From the NCBI GenBank assembly GCA_018883715.1, contig JAHLFP010000060.1, positions 1 through 33,692 on the forward strand: a DNA stretch of 33,692 bases, read 5' to 3'. Numbering within the stretch: the stretch's first letter is position 1; each line of letters starts with the position of its first letter. This DNA comes from Candidatus Allofournierella pullistercoris (GTDB lineage: Bacteria > Bacillota > Clostridia > Oscillospirales > Ruminococcaceae). The notes under the pieces were generated by a model. The model had not been told where the DNA came from. It saw only the letters and a program-made list of their open reading frames with translations, and searched no databases. Of the stretch, positions 6,644 through 14,293 are shown in pieces. A program made the position numbers and the translations under genes.

Positions 6644-8302
6644 TTAGCTTAAACGTCCGTGTTCCACGCTGTGGGTTACATCCGCAATCTGCATGGTGGA
6701 AGCCCGGTGGCTGACCAGAACAACGGTTTTGTTCTCTCGTTGCTGGTGCAGGCTTTGCAAAATGACCGCCTCATTCAGGCTGTCCAGATTGCTGGTAGGC
6801 TCATCCAACAAGATAAGGGGTGCATCGTGCAGGAAAGCACGGGCAATGCCAAGACGCTGACGTTCACCGCCAGAAAGGGTGTCGCCCAGCTCGCCCACCG
6901 GGGTATCATAGCCTTTGGGAAGGCTCATGATGAAGTCATGCACCGAAGCCTTTTTGCAGGCTTCCACAACCTGCTCACGGGTGGCATCGGGACGGGCGAT
7001 TTTCACGTTGGCCTCAATGCTGTCGTGGAACAGATAGGTTTCCTGGGTTACATAGCTTTGCATCTGGCGCAGACAGCTGGTGCGGATGTTGCGCACATCT
7101 GTGCCGGAGATTTCCACCTGGCCTTCGGTGGTGTCCCAGAATCGCATCAGTAATTTCAGCAGGGTGGATTTACCACTGCCACTGCGCCCGGTGATGCCAA
7201 TGATTTGGTTTTTGGCAAAATCCAGATTGATGTTTTTCAAGATAGGCTGTTCGTCGTAGCGGAAAGAAACGTTGCGGCAGGTCGCACCCTCAAATTCCAC
7301 GGTTTCGCCGGTGGTGTTCTCTGCCACAATGGGTTCTTCGTCCAGAACATCCAAAACCCGGTTGCCTGCGGCAAAGGTCTGTTGCAGGGTGCTGCCCAGG
7401 TTTGCCAGGGCAACCACAGGGCCAAAGGAGCTCATGAGGGCAATCAGGCTGATTAAAAGGCCGTCAAAACCGATGGCGCCAGACTGGTACAAGACACTGG
7501 CGGTTGCCAGCATAGCCATGGAAAAGATGAGAATCAGCGCACCAGTGGAGGCGGTGGCAGTGCCCAGGGCTTGCTTCATCCGCTTTTCCTTTTTCAGCAG
7601 GGCGGCGGTGTGGGTATCCATTTCGTCCATCCGCTGAGCGCCAGCGTTGTACTGAATCAATTCGCCCAGGCCACGCAGACTGTCCAGCACAAAGGCGCTG
7701 AGTGCGCCCGACTGGGTGCGATACTCCAGTCCTCGATTGCCACCGGTTTTTGCGGCGACCACAGGAACTACAACGCCGATGGTCAGGAAAGCAATGGCCG
7801 CCAAGACACCCAGTGCCCAGTGATAACTGCCGATGAACAGGCTCATAATCAGGCTCATGATGGCGGCAATGGCAATGGGAGAGATGGTGTGGGCGTAGAA
7901 TACCTCCAGCAATTCAATGTCAGAGGTAGTTACGGAAATCAAATCGCCTTTATCCCGGCCCTCCAGCTTGGCGGGGGCCAGTCGGCGCAGAGCGGCAAAG
8001 ACCTTATCTCGGATAAGAGCCAGCAGTTTAAAGGCGATAAAATGGTTGCAAGCCTGCTCGGCATAGCGAAGGATGCCACGGGCCACGGCAAACAGTCCCA
8101 TGCACAGGAACAGAAAGCCAAGGCTGGGTGCAGGGCCTACGTTCAGGATGCGCACCATGGCATATCCTGCAAAAATGGTGATAAATTGAGCGGTTAAAAA
8201 ACCAGCCACGCCCATGGCGATGGCGGCAATCATAAAGCCCAGAAGTGGCTTAACAAGGCCGATGAGACGGCCCATGACAGCAAGATCAGAGCGCTTTTTC
8301 AT
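6644..8302 (-). CDS. cydC: CydC-like ABC exporter half (ATPase plus membrane domain)
   Basis: The 552-residue half-transporter has an N-terminal six-helix type I exporter domain, with FAVARGILRYAEQACNHFIAFKLLALIRD resembling the CydC second-third helix region. A C-terminal ABC ATPase follows: Walker A GRSGSGKST (about residue 370), signature LSGGERQRLGIARAF, Walker B LILLDEPTS and H-loop SHRAS. In E. coli CydDC exports cysteine/glutathione or handles haem for cytochrome bd assembly; in anaerobic Firmicutes the substrate is unsettled and no cydAB is in the window. ATG 8302 is preceded by CAGGAGG and overlaps the 3' end of the cydD-like gene by 17 bp, so the two halves are co-translated and probably form a heterodimer. 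A generic heterodimeric multidrug exporter is the alternative. Confidence 0.8.
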   Translation of the reverse strand: MKKRSDLAVMGRLIGLVKPLLGFMIAAIAMGVAGFLTAQFITIFAGYAMVRILNVGPAPSLGFLFLCMGLFAVARGILRYAEQACNHFIAFKLLALIRDKVFAALRRLAPAKLEGRDKGDLISVTTSDIELLEVFYAHTISPIAIAAIMSLIMSLFIGSYHWALGVLAAIAFLTIGVVVPVVAAKTGGNRGLEYRTQSGALSAFVLDSLRGLGELIQYNAGAQRMDEMDTHTAALLKKEKRMKQALGTATASTGALILIFSMAMLATASVLYQSGAIGFDGLLISLIALMSSFGPVVALANLGSTLQQTFAAGNRVLDVLDEEPIVAENTTGETVEFEGATCRNVSFRYDEQPILKNINLDFAKNQIIGITGRSGSGKSTLLKLLMRFWDTTEGQVEISGTDVRNIRTSCLRQMQSYVTQETYLFHDSIEANVKIARPDATREQVVEACKKASVHDFIMSLPKGYDTPVGELGDTLSGGERQRLGIARAFLHDAPLILLDEPTSNLDSLNEAVILQSLHQQRENKTVVLVSHRASTMQIADVTHSVEHGRLS

Positions 8303-10040
8303 GGCAATCCTCCTGAGAGATGGGGTGGGTATAACGTTCCAGCGCCTGCTGAGAGTTCCACAGTGCCTGGTAGGTGGGGCAGTGAGCCAGCAGTTCCTGG
8401 TGAGTTCCCTTGCCCATCACATGACCCTGTTCCAGCGCATAGATGCAGTCTGCATCGGTTACGTTTGCAAGGCGGTGGGAAATAAGCAGAACGGCTTTGT
8501 GTCTTGCCAGCTGGTGCACCGATGCCATAATCTGGTTTTCGCTTTCCACATCGATGTTAGAGGTGGCTTCGTCAAAGATGTAAATGGGGCTGTCATGCAA
8601 AAGGGCACGAGCCAAGGCCAGACGCTGGCACTGTCCACCGGACAGGTTGGCGGCTTTTTCTGCAAGCTGGGTGTCCAGCCCCTGTTCTGCACGCAGGAAA
8701 TCTGCCAGCTTTACCTGCTCCAGCACCTGCCAAAGCTGGTCGTCGGTGGCGTTGGGGGCGGCCATGCGCAGATTTTCCGCCACGCTTCCCTTAAACAGGC
8801 GGGCAGAGAAGCCCACGGTGGTGATATCTTGCATCAGACTGGAGGTGGAAATCTCAGAAAGCTGCTGCCCACCGATGGTGATATTGCCGGTATAGCCAGT
8901 CAGACGACCGCTCAGCAGGCCCGCAAGGGTGGATTTACCACAGCCGGATGCACCCACAAGGGCCACCAGACCAGTTTGGGGCAGTTCCATGTCCACCCCA
9001 TGCAGGATGGTGCGGTTTTCGTCATAGGCGAAGGTTACATCCTTCATCTGGATGGGGCAATTCTCCAGCTGGATGGTGCCGGTTTTCGGTTCAGGTTCAG
9101 GCAAATCCAGCAGACGGAAGATTTTTTCGGTGGCGGCCATGCCGTTCATTGCAATGTGGAAGAAGGAGCCAAGAAGCCGCATGGGCAAAAAGAAATCCGC
9201 AGAAAGCATCACAATGGCAAAGCAACCAAACAGGTCAATCTGTCCAGCCGCAAACTGCCGTGCGGCGACCACCATACCAAGGGCGGCACCGCCGTATGCA
9301 ACCAAGTCCATGATGGTGATGGAGTTCAGCTGCATGGTAAGCACCTTCATGGTGATACGGCGGAAATGCTCGGCTTCCTCGTTCATCTGCTGGTGCTTGT
9401 GGGCATCGCTTTGGTAGATTTTCAAGGTAGTAAGTCCCTGGAGATTTTCCAAGAAGTTATCGCCCAGTGCGGTGTACTGTCCCCAGTAACGGCTGAGCAG
9501 TTTCTTTGCAAAGGTCTGCACTGCCGCAATGGAAATGGGAATCAGGGGAACGCAAATCAGCAAGACCACAGCGGCGGACAGGCTGATGGGAGCCAATACC
9601 ACAAACAAAGTGAGAGGGGCCAGCATGCTGTAGAAAAACTGGGGCAGGTAGGAGCCAAAATAGGTTTCCAGCTGTTCCACACCTTCCACTGTCACCTGCA
9701 CTACCTCGGAGGTGGCAACCTGGCTGGAATAGCTGGGGCCAAGGCGGAGCAGTTTGTCAAAAATGGTGCGCCGCAGTACCTGCTTTACACTGTGGGAGGC
9801 CTGATAACTGCACTTGGTTGCCATTTTGGCGCAGAAAAAGCGCACCCCGATCATGGCGGCGGCTATCGCCAGCACCAAGGGCAGGGAAGCGACTCTTCCC
9901 TCAGCCAGGGCCGCAAGATAGGCCGCAACGGTCAAAATCAGCAGAATATTTGCCACTAAAGCAACCCACTGAAAAGCCACATTGCGGGCAATTTGTTTTT
10001 TGGAATCGCTGACCATGCCGATCAGCCGTTTGTTAATCAT
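8286..10040 (-). CDS. cydD: CydD-like ABC exporter half (ATPase plus membrane domain)
   Basis: The 584-residue partner of the downstream half-transporter has an N-terminal membrane domain with CydD-like features: VTVEGVEQLETYFGSYLPQ followed by an LAPLTLFVVL helix, and a coupling region FLENLQGLTTLKIYQ. Its ATPase has Walker A GASGCGKST, signature LSGGQCQRLALARALL, Walker B IYIFDEATS and SHRLA. ATG 10040 is annotated. A TTG three bases upstream (10043) has slightly better spacing from GGAGG and could be used instead. It is the first gene of the cydD-cydC-DUF454 operon. A putative metalloregulator operator lies between the promoter and this start, suggesting control by metal or redox state. 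Confidence 0.8.
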   Translation of the reverse strand: MINKRLIGMVSDSKKQIARNVAFQWVALVANILLILTVAAYLAALAEGRVASLPLVLAIAAAMIGVRFFCAKMATKCSYQASHSVKQVLRRTIFDKLLRLGPSYSSQVATSEVVQVTVEGVEQLETYFGSYLPQFFYSMLAPLTLFVVLAPISLSAAVVLLICVPLIPISIAAVQTFAKKLLSRYWGQYTALGDNFLENLQGLTTLKIYQSDAHKHQQMNEEAEHFRRITMKVLTMQLNSITIMDLVAYGGAALGMVVAARQFAAGQIDLFGCFAIVMLSADFFLPMRLLGSFFHIAMNGMAATEKIFRLLDLPEPEPKTGTIQLENCPIQMKDVTFAYDENRTILHGVDMELPQTGLVALVGASGCGKSTLAGLLSGRLTGYTGNITIGGQQLSEISTSSLMQDITTVGFSARLFKGSVAENLRMAAPNATDDQLWQVLEQVKLADFLRAEQGLDTQLAEKAANLSGGQCQRLALARALLHDSPIYIFDEATSNIDVESENQIMASVHQLARHKAVLLISHRLANVTDADCIYALEQGHVMGKGTHQELLAHCPTYQALWNSQQALERYTHPISQEDCHEKAL

Positions 10041-10069
10041 CAAGGGGCATTTCCTCCTTTTGGTATACA

Positions 10070-10085
10070 GTTAGTTATTACTAAC
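10070..10085. promoter_or_regulatory. Palindromic operator upstream of cydDC, candidate DtxR-family site
   Basis: GTTAGT-TATT-ACTAAC is a perfect 6+6 palindrome with a 4-bp spacer. It resembles the TTAG...CTAA layout of DtxR/IdeR-like boxes and lies just downstream of the predicted start of the cydD transcript. A DtxR-family gene lies 1.3 kb away (11340-11714). Binding here would block transcription. The link is inference. Confidence 0.5.
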
Positions 10086-10096
10086 ATGCATCTTTA

Positions 10097-10126
10097 TTTC
10101 TACCATATAAATAGGAGTTGTGTCAA
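10097..10126 (-). promoter_or_regulatory. Promoter of the cydD-cydC-DUF454 operon
   Basis: On the reverse strand TTGACA (10126-10121) is followed by an 18-bp spacer and TAGAAA (10102-10097). This places the start near 10090, directly before the palindrome at 10070-10085. The -35 is consensus and the -10 is weak. Confidence 0.55.
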
Positions 10127-10176
10127 GGAAGAACCGTGCCGATTTGGGCCGATTTACCCGGTTTTTGGGCAAAAAG

Positions 10177-10216
10177 AAACAGCCCTCTCTGTGCCGTGAG
10201 CAAGAGAAAGCTGTTT
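10177..10216 (-). terminator. Terminator of the YitT-family gene
   Basis: AAACAGC and CTCTCT (10177-10190) pair with AGAGA and GCTGTTT (10203-10216) with small internal mismatches. On the reverse strand the stem is followed by a T-rich run (10171-10176 region). It lies 5-44 bases after the YitT stop codon. Confidence 0.75.
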
Positions 10217-10220
10217 TGTC

Positions 10221-11087
10221 TTAACGATGATGTTTTGTCAGAGTGAAGCCTCGACCGTGCACCTGGTTCACACCACTGATTACAATAAAGGCATGGGGGT
10301 CAACCTGTTCCACAAGCTGGTGGAGCTTTGCCAGCTCCCGGTGGCTGACAACCGTGAGAATTACATCGGTTTCAGTTTGGGTAAATCCAGTCTGAGCATG
10401 GAGCAGGGTGCAACCCCGGTCCAAAACTTGTAGGATAAGGGTGCGGATTTGCTGGCTGTGTTCGCTGATGATTTTAACCTCCACACGGGATTTGCCGAAC
10501 AGAACCACCTGGTCCAGAACGGTGGTGTAGGTAAGAACAAGGAGGATACCAAACAGAATCTGCTCCTTGTCTGCAAAAAGCATCTGGCCAATCAGGATGA
10601 AAAAGTCCAGAATGTACATGCCCACAGAAACCGGAAGTCCGGTGAACCGGTTGGCGATAATGGGGGGGATGTCCATGCCACCGCTGGAAGCGCCAGCGGC
10701 AATCACAAGCCCGATGCCCACACCCACCATAAGACCAGCGCAGATGGTAGCCAGCATGGGGTCGCGGGTCATGGAGTCGATGCCGGGCACTCGACCAAAC
10801 AGATCCAAGAATAGGGGATAGCAAAAGGTGGACACCGCCGTGTTAAAGGCAAACCACCGTCCCATAATGACAGCACCGAGACAGAACATCACAATGTTGG
10901 AAATCCAGACGAAGGTGGAAACAGGTAGCCCTAAAAAATGATTGGCAACCCGGGCAAGGCCAGTGGTGCCACCGCTCATCAGCTCGCAGGGGAGAATGAA
11001 CATGACCACCGCAAGGGAGTAAATGGCATTGCCGGCAAGCACCATGACAAGATTTTTCAGCCGCTGGGCATTGAGCAAATGGGACAT
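10221..11087 (-). CDS. YitT-family membrane protein with C-terminal DUF2179 domain
   Basis: The 288-residue protein has about five or six hydrophobic segments in the first 200 residues. The YitT signatures are present: NAIYSLAVVMFILP, ELMSGGTTGLARV and GASSGGMDIPP. The last 80 residues form a soluble ferredoxin-fold-like DUF2179 domain (VEVKIISEHSQQIRTLIL to DPHAFIVISGVNQVHGRGF). The family is widespread in Firmicutes with no established transport substrate. ATG 11087 follows AAAGGTG. It has its own promoter and terminator and is therefore monocistronic. Confidence 0.9.
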   Translation of the reverse strand: MSHLLNAQRLKNLVMVLAGNAIYSLAVVMFILPCELMSGGTTGLARVANHFLGLPVSTFVWISNIVMFCLGAVIMGRWFAFNTAVSTFCYPLFLDLFGRVPGIDSMTRDPMLATICAGLMVGVGIGLVIAAGASSGGMDIPPIIANRFTGLPVSVGMYILDFFILIGQMLFADKEQILFGILLVLTYTTVLDQVVLFGKSRVEVKIISEHSQQIRTLILQVLDRGCTLLHAQTGFTQTETDVILTVVSHRELAKLHQLVEQVDPHAFIVISGVNQVHGRGFTLTKHHR

Positions 11088-11159
11088 GAGTCACGCACCT
11101 TTCGTGTTTGTTGAAGCCTTTGTGTTCAGGCAGGGAATAAAAATATCCCAATAGGAAAA

Positions 11160-11189
11160 AGTATACACAAAATTCCCCCTGTAACGCAA
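11160..11189 (-). promoter_or_regulatory. Promoter of the YitT-family gene
   Basis: On the reverse strand TTGCGT (11189-11184), an 18-bp spacer and TATACT (11165-11160) lie about 70 bp before the start codon. The rest of 11088-11260 holds no gene that I can recognise. Confidence 0.55.
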
Positions 11190-11260
11190 GCAAGCCCAGC
11201 AGTTTTGGAGAAATCACTATAAAAAATTTGAATAATGAGATAAAATTTTGTGAAGTCATG

Positions 11261-11308
11261 AAAAAGAAAACCGCAACCTCTCTGTCAGGTGGAACAAAGA
11301 GGTTGCGG
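11261..11308 (-). terminator. Terminator of the DtxR-family gene
   Basis: CCGCAACCTCT (11271-11281) pairs with AGAGGTTGCGG (11298-11308) in a perfect 11-bp stem. On the reverse strand it is followed by TTTTCTTTTT. It lies 31 bp after the regulator stop codon. Confidence 0.88.
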
Positions 11309-11339
11309 CGGGGAAAACAAGTGGTTTCCAGCAATGGAA

Positions 11340-11714
11340 TCATTCGCTGGTGTGGCGCAGGTAAAATTCCTTGATTTTTTCAAAACTGATGGGGTGCAGT
11401 CGGTGCTCCAGATGGCAGGCGTCCTCCTTGGCGATGTCCTCTGGTACACCAAGAGAAACTAAAACTTTGGTAATCAGGGTGTGCCGTTCGTAGACGCTTT
11501 CCGCAATCTGCCGACCGGAATCGGTAAGGGTAATGCGTCCTGCATCATCCACCGCAACATAGCCGCTTTCCCGCAGTTTTTTCATGGCGTTGGATACACT
11601 GGGCTTGGAAAAGTCCATTTCATGGGCAATGTCAATGGAACGCACATTGCCGTTGCGTTTCAGCAAGACAAGGATGGTTTCCAGGTAATCCTCCGCAGAT
11701 TCCATAATCTTCAT
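11340..11714 (-). CDS. Short DtxR-family metal-dependent transcriptional repressor
   Basis: The 124-residue protein has an N-terminal winged helix (DIAHEMDFSKPSVSNAMKKL recognition region) and a dimerisation/metal domain, but no C-terminal SH3-like domain, so it has MntR-type length. MntR-like ligands are kept at Asp9 and Glu12 (MESAEDYLETI) and His78. The helix that carries Glu-x-x-Glu-His in MntR reads Cys100-His-Leu-Glu103-His104, with Cys as in DtxR. Iron, manganese or a redox-sensitive cysteine are therefore all possible. ATG 11714 is annotated. A TTG at 11720 is better spaced from AAAGGAG and may be the true start. The gene is divergent from no neighbour and has its own promoter and terminator. 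A likely target is the cydDC operon. Confidence 0.85.
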   Translation of the reverse strand: MKIMESAEDYLETILVLLKRNGNVRSIDIAHEMDFSKPSVSNAMKKLRESGYVAVDDAGRITLTDSGRQIAESVYERHTLITKVLVSLGVPEDIAKEDACHLEHRLHPISFEKIKEFYLRHTSE

Positions 11715-11764
11715 GGGCAACAGCCGCTCCTTTCCTGTGAGAGTACCGCTGGGGTCTCCTGTAT

Positions 11765-11797
11765 GGTTATCCTACCATAAAATAACCACCTTTGCAA
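11765..11797 (-). promoter_or_regulatory. Promoter of the DtxR-family gene with overlapping inverted repeat
   Basis: On the reverse strand TTGCAA (11797-11792), a 17-bp spacer and TAGGAT (11774-11769) form a plausible promoter. GGTTAT (11765-11770) and ATAACC (11782-11787) form an inverted repeat over the -10 and spacer, a possible autoregulatory site. It only loosely resembles the cydDC palindrome. Confidence 0.4.
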
Positions 11798-11815
11798 ATG
11801 CCTGTGAAGCGGAAG

Positions 11816-12760
11816 TCAGCGCAGGATGGCGCTTTGATTTACCACAGAACTGCTGTACAAAAACAGTACATCCTGATTGGTAAAGGTAATGTATTGTTCC
11901 AAAAGTTGGGGCACCATGTACCGCAAATCAATCAGGGTTATAGTTTTGTAGGTTTGGCACAAAAGGGGCGCAAGACTGCTGGAAAAGGAATCCCGGAAGA
12001 TAACCAGCTCTCGCTGGGTGGTTGCCTCTGGATTTTCCAGTGTGACAAAGGGGGTGGTGCCGGAGACAAACAGGTCATAAGGGTTTTTGCCGTCCAGTTT
12101 GCTCAGGTCATACACCGGCTGAGGGTCATCCATCAAAGCATGGTGGGCCTGGCTGGTGTCGGTGTAGGAGCTGGTGAGATAAATAAGGTTTTCGGTGTCG
12201 GGCGGGATGGATACAAACCAGCTGAAATTGCCCCGAAAATCCTCCACCGTATGGGCATCCCAGTCCTGTATGCTGGCGGAAAAATCCATGGCCTGGCCCA
12301 AGGTATCCAGCACCGGCTGGAGACTTTCCTGCCGCCAGTGGGGGTCGGTTTTATAATAAGAGGAAAGACTCAGGCTCTCTTCCAGCGAGATAAAGGTTGC
12401 ATCCCCTGGCATCTCCTCTTTTGCTTGCTTGAGCATAGCGGTATAATCCAGCACCGGCCAGCCCACCTGAGGAAGATAGTGGGACTTGTCGGGGACAATG
12501 CCCCAATATACCTTGTTTTCTGGAGTTAGATAAGTGTTTTTAAGCTGGGTCATCTTTCGGGCAAACAGGCTTACCTGTTCCGGGTCGTATTCCCCAGAAT
12601 ACTGTACCCAGTAGCCATCCTGAAGGTACATTCCGTTTTCATCGGGGGTCAGCTTGTTTTTGTCGTGGATAAAAAACAAGCTGGCGGTAGTTAAAGCCGC
12701 CAGCCCAAGGATGAAACCAGCCCAAAAACGCTTACTCCGCAGGAGCAACCGGCAGGTCAT
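11816..12760 (-). CDS. DHHW-family SGNH-like cell-surface protein
   Basis: The protein has about 314 residues. It has an N-terminal signal anchor (FWAGFILGLAALTTASLFFI, residues 12-31) and a large extracellular domain. The family-naming motif appears as Asp139-Pro-His-Trp142 within YYKTDPHW rather than DHHW, and a serine in VIFRDSFSSS fits the SGNH/AlgX-like nucleophile block. DHHW proteins usually act with an MBOAT acyltransferase and a DUF4358 lipoprotein in O-acylation of surface polymers. The lipoprotein is directly upstream and overlaps by 29 bp, but no MBOAT gene is in the window. The start is uncertain: ATG 12760 is chosen because GTGAGG lies 9 bp upstream; ATG 12769 and GTG 12787 are in frame. 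Confidence 0.78.
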   Translation of the reverse strand: MTCRLLLRSKRFWAGFILGLAALTTASLFFIHDKNKLTPDENGMYLQDGYWVQYSGEYDPEQVSLFARKMTQLKNTYLTPENKVYWGIVPDKSHYLPQVGWPVLDYTAMLKQAKEEMPGDATFISLEESLSLSSYYKTDPHWRQESLQPVLDTLGQAMDFSASIQDWDAHTVEDFRGNFSWFVSIPPDTENLIYLTSSYTDTSQAHHALMDDPQPVYDLSKLDGKNPYDLFVSGTTPFVTLENPEATTQRELVIFRDSFSSSLAPLLCQTYKTITLIDLRYMVPQLLEQYITFTNQDVLFLYSSSVVNQSAILR

Positions 12761-13397
12761 CCATTGCATCCTCACTGGGCATTTCACCCATGTTTTCTTT
12801 GTTTTCCACGACAGTTACCTTGTCAGCGCCCATCTGAGCGGTGAAGCTGTTCAGCATAGGCTCAGCGTAATCGTTGGCGCTCATCACCAGCAGAACCACG
12901 TCGTCGGCATAGGCCACGATGGTGCGTTCTGCGGTTACGCAAATCCACTTGGCGGGGTTTGCCTTCTCTGCCACATTCTGTGCCAGGGTTGCGGCTTCCT
13001 CTGCGCTGTTGGCACGCAGCAGAACCACGGAATGAGCCTGAGAGGTAACAGCGGCGTCGGCGCTGATGCCTACAGCGAAGGAATCAAAGGAAACGCCGGT
13101 CATGCTCTCGGCAGTTTCCTTGGTGATAGCGGTATAGGGGCTTGCACCCTCAGCGGCGGGCATGGGCTGCATCATCATGGGAAGCTCCACGTCCTCCAGC
13201 ATCTTGTCCATGATGGCTTCCAGCTGGGCGTCTACCACAGCGGCAGAGCTGGAGTCGGAAGCGGAGGTGGACTCACTGGTAGCAACACTGCTTGCGGTGC
13301 TGCTGGAAGTCATGGAAGAGCTGGTGTCGTTGCTGCTGCAACCAGCCAGAACGGAAACGGCCAACAGAGCGGCCAGCGCAATGGAAAGTTTTTTCAT
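12732..13397 (-). CDS. DUF4358-family lipoprotein
   Basis: The 221-residue protein begins with a lipoprotein signal peptide (MKKLSIALAALLAVSVLAGCSS, lipobox LAGC with Cys19). A Ser/Thr-rich tether and a globular DUF4358-like domain follow (YTAITKETAESMTGVSFDSFAVG to VVLLVMSANDYAEPMLNSF). ATG 13397 follows AAAGGAG at good spacing; the longer reading would begin before the signal peptide. It would be lipidated and held on the outer face of the membrane. It is the upstream gene of a two-gene unit with the DHHW protein, which is the common genomic pairing of this family. The biochemical role of DUF4358 is not known to me. Confidence 0.85.
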   Translation of the reverse strand: MKKLSIALAALLAVSVLAGCSSNDTSSSMTSSSTASSVATSESTSASDSSSAAVVDAQLEAIMDKMLEDVELPMMMQPMPAAEGASPYTAITKETAESMTGVSFDSFAVGISADAAVTSQAHSVVLLRANSAEEAATLAQNVAEKANPAKWICVTAERTIVAYADDVVLLVMSANDYAEPMLNSFTAQMGADKVTVVENKENMGEMPSEDAMDDLPVAPAE

Positions 13398-13566
13398 AGT
13401 AATAACTCCTTTTGTCTTTTCCAACCAAACTGCGGTGTTTAGTGCTAGTATGCCAATTTGGTGGGACAAATATCCCCATTGATTAAGGATAGCTTGTCAT
13501 AGCCAATACGAATCAAACTGTCAGATTATTGCGGGCAAATCAAAAAAATTGAAAAAATAAATTGAT

Positions 13567-13596
13567 TTGGTTCGTTGAATGGGAAGATGGTATAAT
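13567..13596 (+). promoter_or_regulatory. Promoter of the methionine synthase operon
   Basis: TTGGTT (13567-13572), an 18-bp spacer and a perfect TATAAT (13591-13596) lie 44 bp upstream of ATG 13640. No SAM riboswitch or T-box fold was recognised in the short leader, and the region from 13398 to 13566 holds no gene that I can support. Confidence 0.65.
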
Positions 13597-13639
13597 GAAA
13601 TGCAAGCATAAGCAAACCACAGAAACGAGGAATGTTTGG

Positions 13640-14293
13640 ATGGAAAAGCTGTCCCTCTGCGTGCCCACACCGGAGCAGATTCGGGCTTATCTTTCCGCGG
13701 ATTGGTGGAACTGGCCCCAGCTGGAAGAAACGACCCGCCGGGCGGTGGATGCCCTGTGTAAGCGTGTAGTACCCCGAGGTGGATACCGGCGGCTGGAACA
13801 CCAGCAGTTGCAGCCCCTCTGCGTCGGCAAAGACATCCAGCGGCATTTACAGCACTGTGACCAGGGGGTATTGCTGTGGGCGACCCTGGGGGCAGAGGTG
13901 GATTTTCTGATTCGAAAGGCGGCAGTGCTGGACACGGTTTACTCCATTGTGCTGGATGCCACCGCCTGCGCTATGGCCGAACTGCTGATAGAGCAGGTGC
14001 AGGATGGACAAAAAGAATATTATCAAAAACAGGGGCGGTTTATAACCGGGCGATTTTCTCCCGGATATGGGGACTGGCCGCTGGAGATACATCGGTATTT
14101 TGCGCCGTTTATGGGGCGAGATGGCATCACGGTGACAGCACAATACCTGCTTTTGCCCACAAAGAGCATTACTGCTCTGTGCGGGGTATCGGACAGGCCA
14201 GTGACAGGATACCTGGCAGGCTGTGATACCTGCGCATTGCGGCAGGATTGCAACAAACGGAAGGAGGGTGTGCCCTGTGGTGCAAACAAGTAA
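13640..14293 (+). CDS. Cobalamin-dependent methionine synthase reactivation protein
   Basis: The 217-residue protein resembles the AdoMet-binding reactivation domain of MetH, encoded here as a separate gene. The key block is FSPGYGDWPLEIHRYFAPFMG followed by TKSITALCGVSDRP. The GYGDWP motif matches the GYPACPD-type AdoMet-binding segment in the stand-alone Firmicutes family, and the C-terminus is Cys-rich (CDTCALRQDC). It should methylate oxidised cob(II)alamin from AdoMet during reductive reactivation of the downstream MetH. ATG 13640 has GAGG 9 bp upstream and lies after the predicted transcription start. The gene overlaps metH by 17 bp, supporting coupled translation and a 1:1 complex. Confidence 0.85.
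   Translation: MEKLSLCVPTPEQIRAYLSADWWNWPQLEETTRRAVDALCKRVVPRGGYRRLEHQQLQPLCVGKDIQRHLQHCDQGVLLWATLGAEVDFLIRKAAVLDTVYSIVLDATACAMAELLIEQVQDGQKEYYQKQGRFITGRFSPGYGDWPLEIHRYFAPFMGRDGITVTAQYLLLPTKSITALCGVSDRPVTGYLAGCDTCALRQDCNKRKEGVPCGANK

Noticed and set aside
8214-9959. 581-codon forward reading frame opposite the cydD-like gene
   Set aside because: No recognisable domain and a His/Gly/Gln-rich composition typical of an antisense shadow of an ABC transporter gene.
12654-13442. Forward-strand frame over the DUF4358 gene
   Set aside because: It is a shadow of the lipoprotein gene, which has a signal peptide, a lipobox and a ribosome binding site.
13500-13640. SAM or cobalamin riboswitch before the methionine synthase operon
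   Set aside because: The leader after the predicted start is under 45 bases and no conserved aptamer pieces were recognised.
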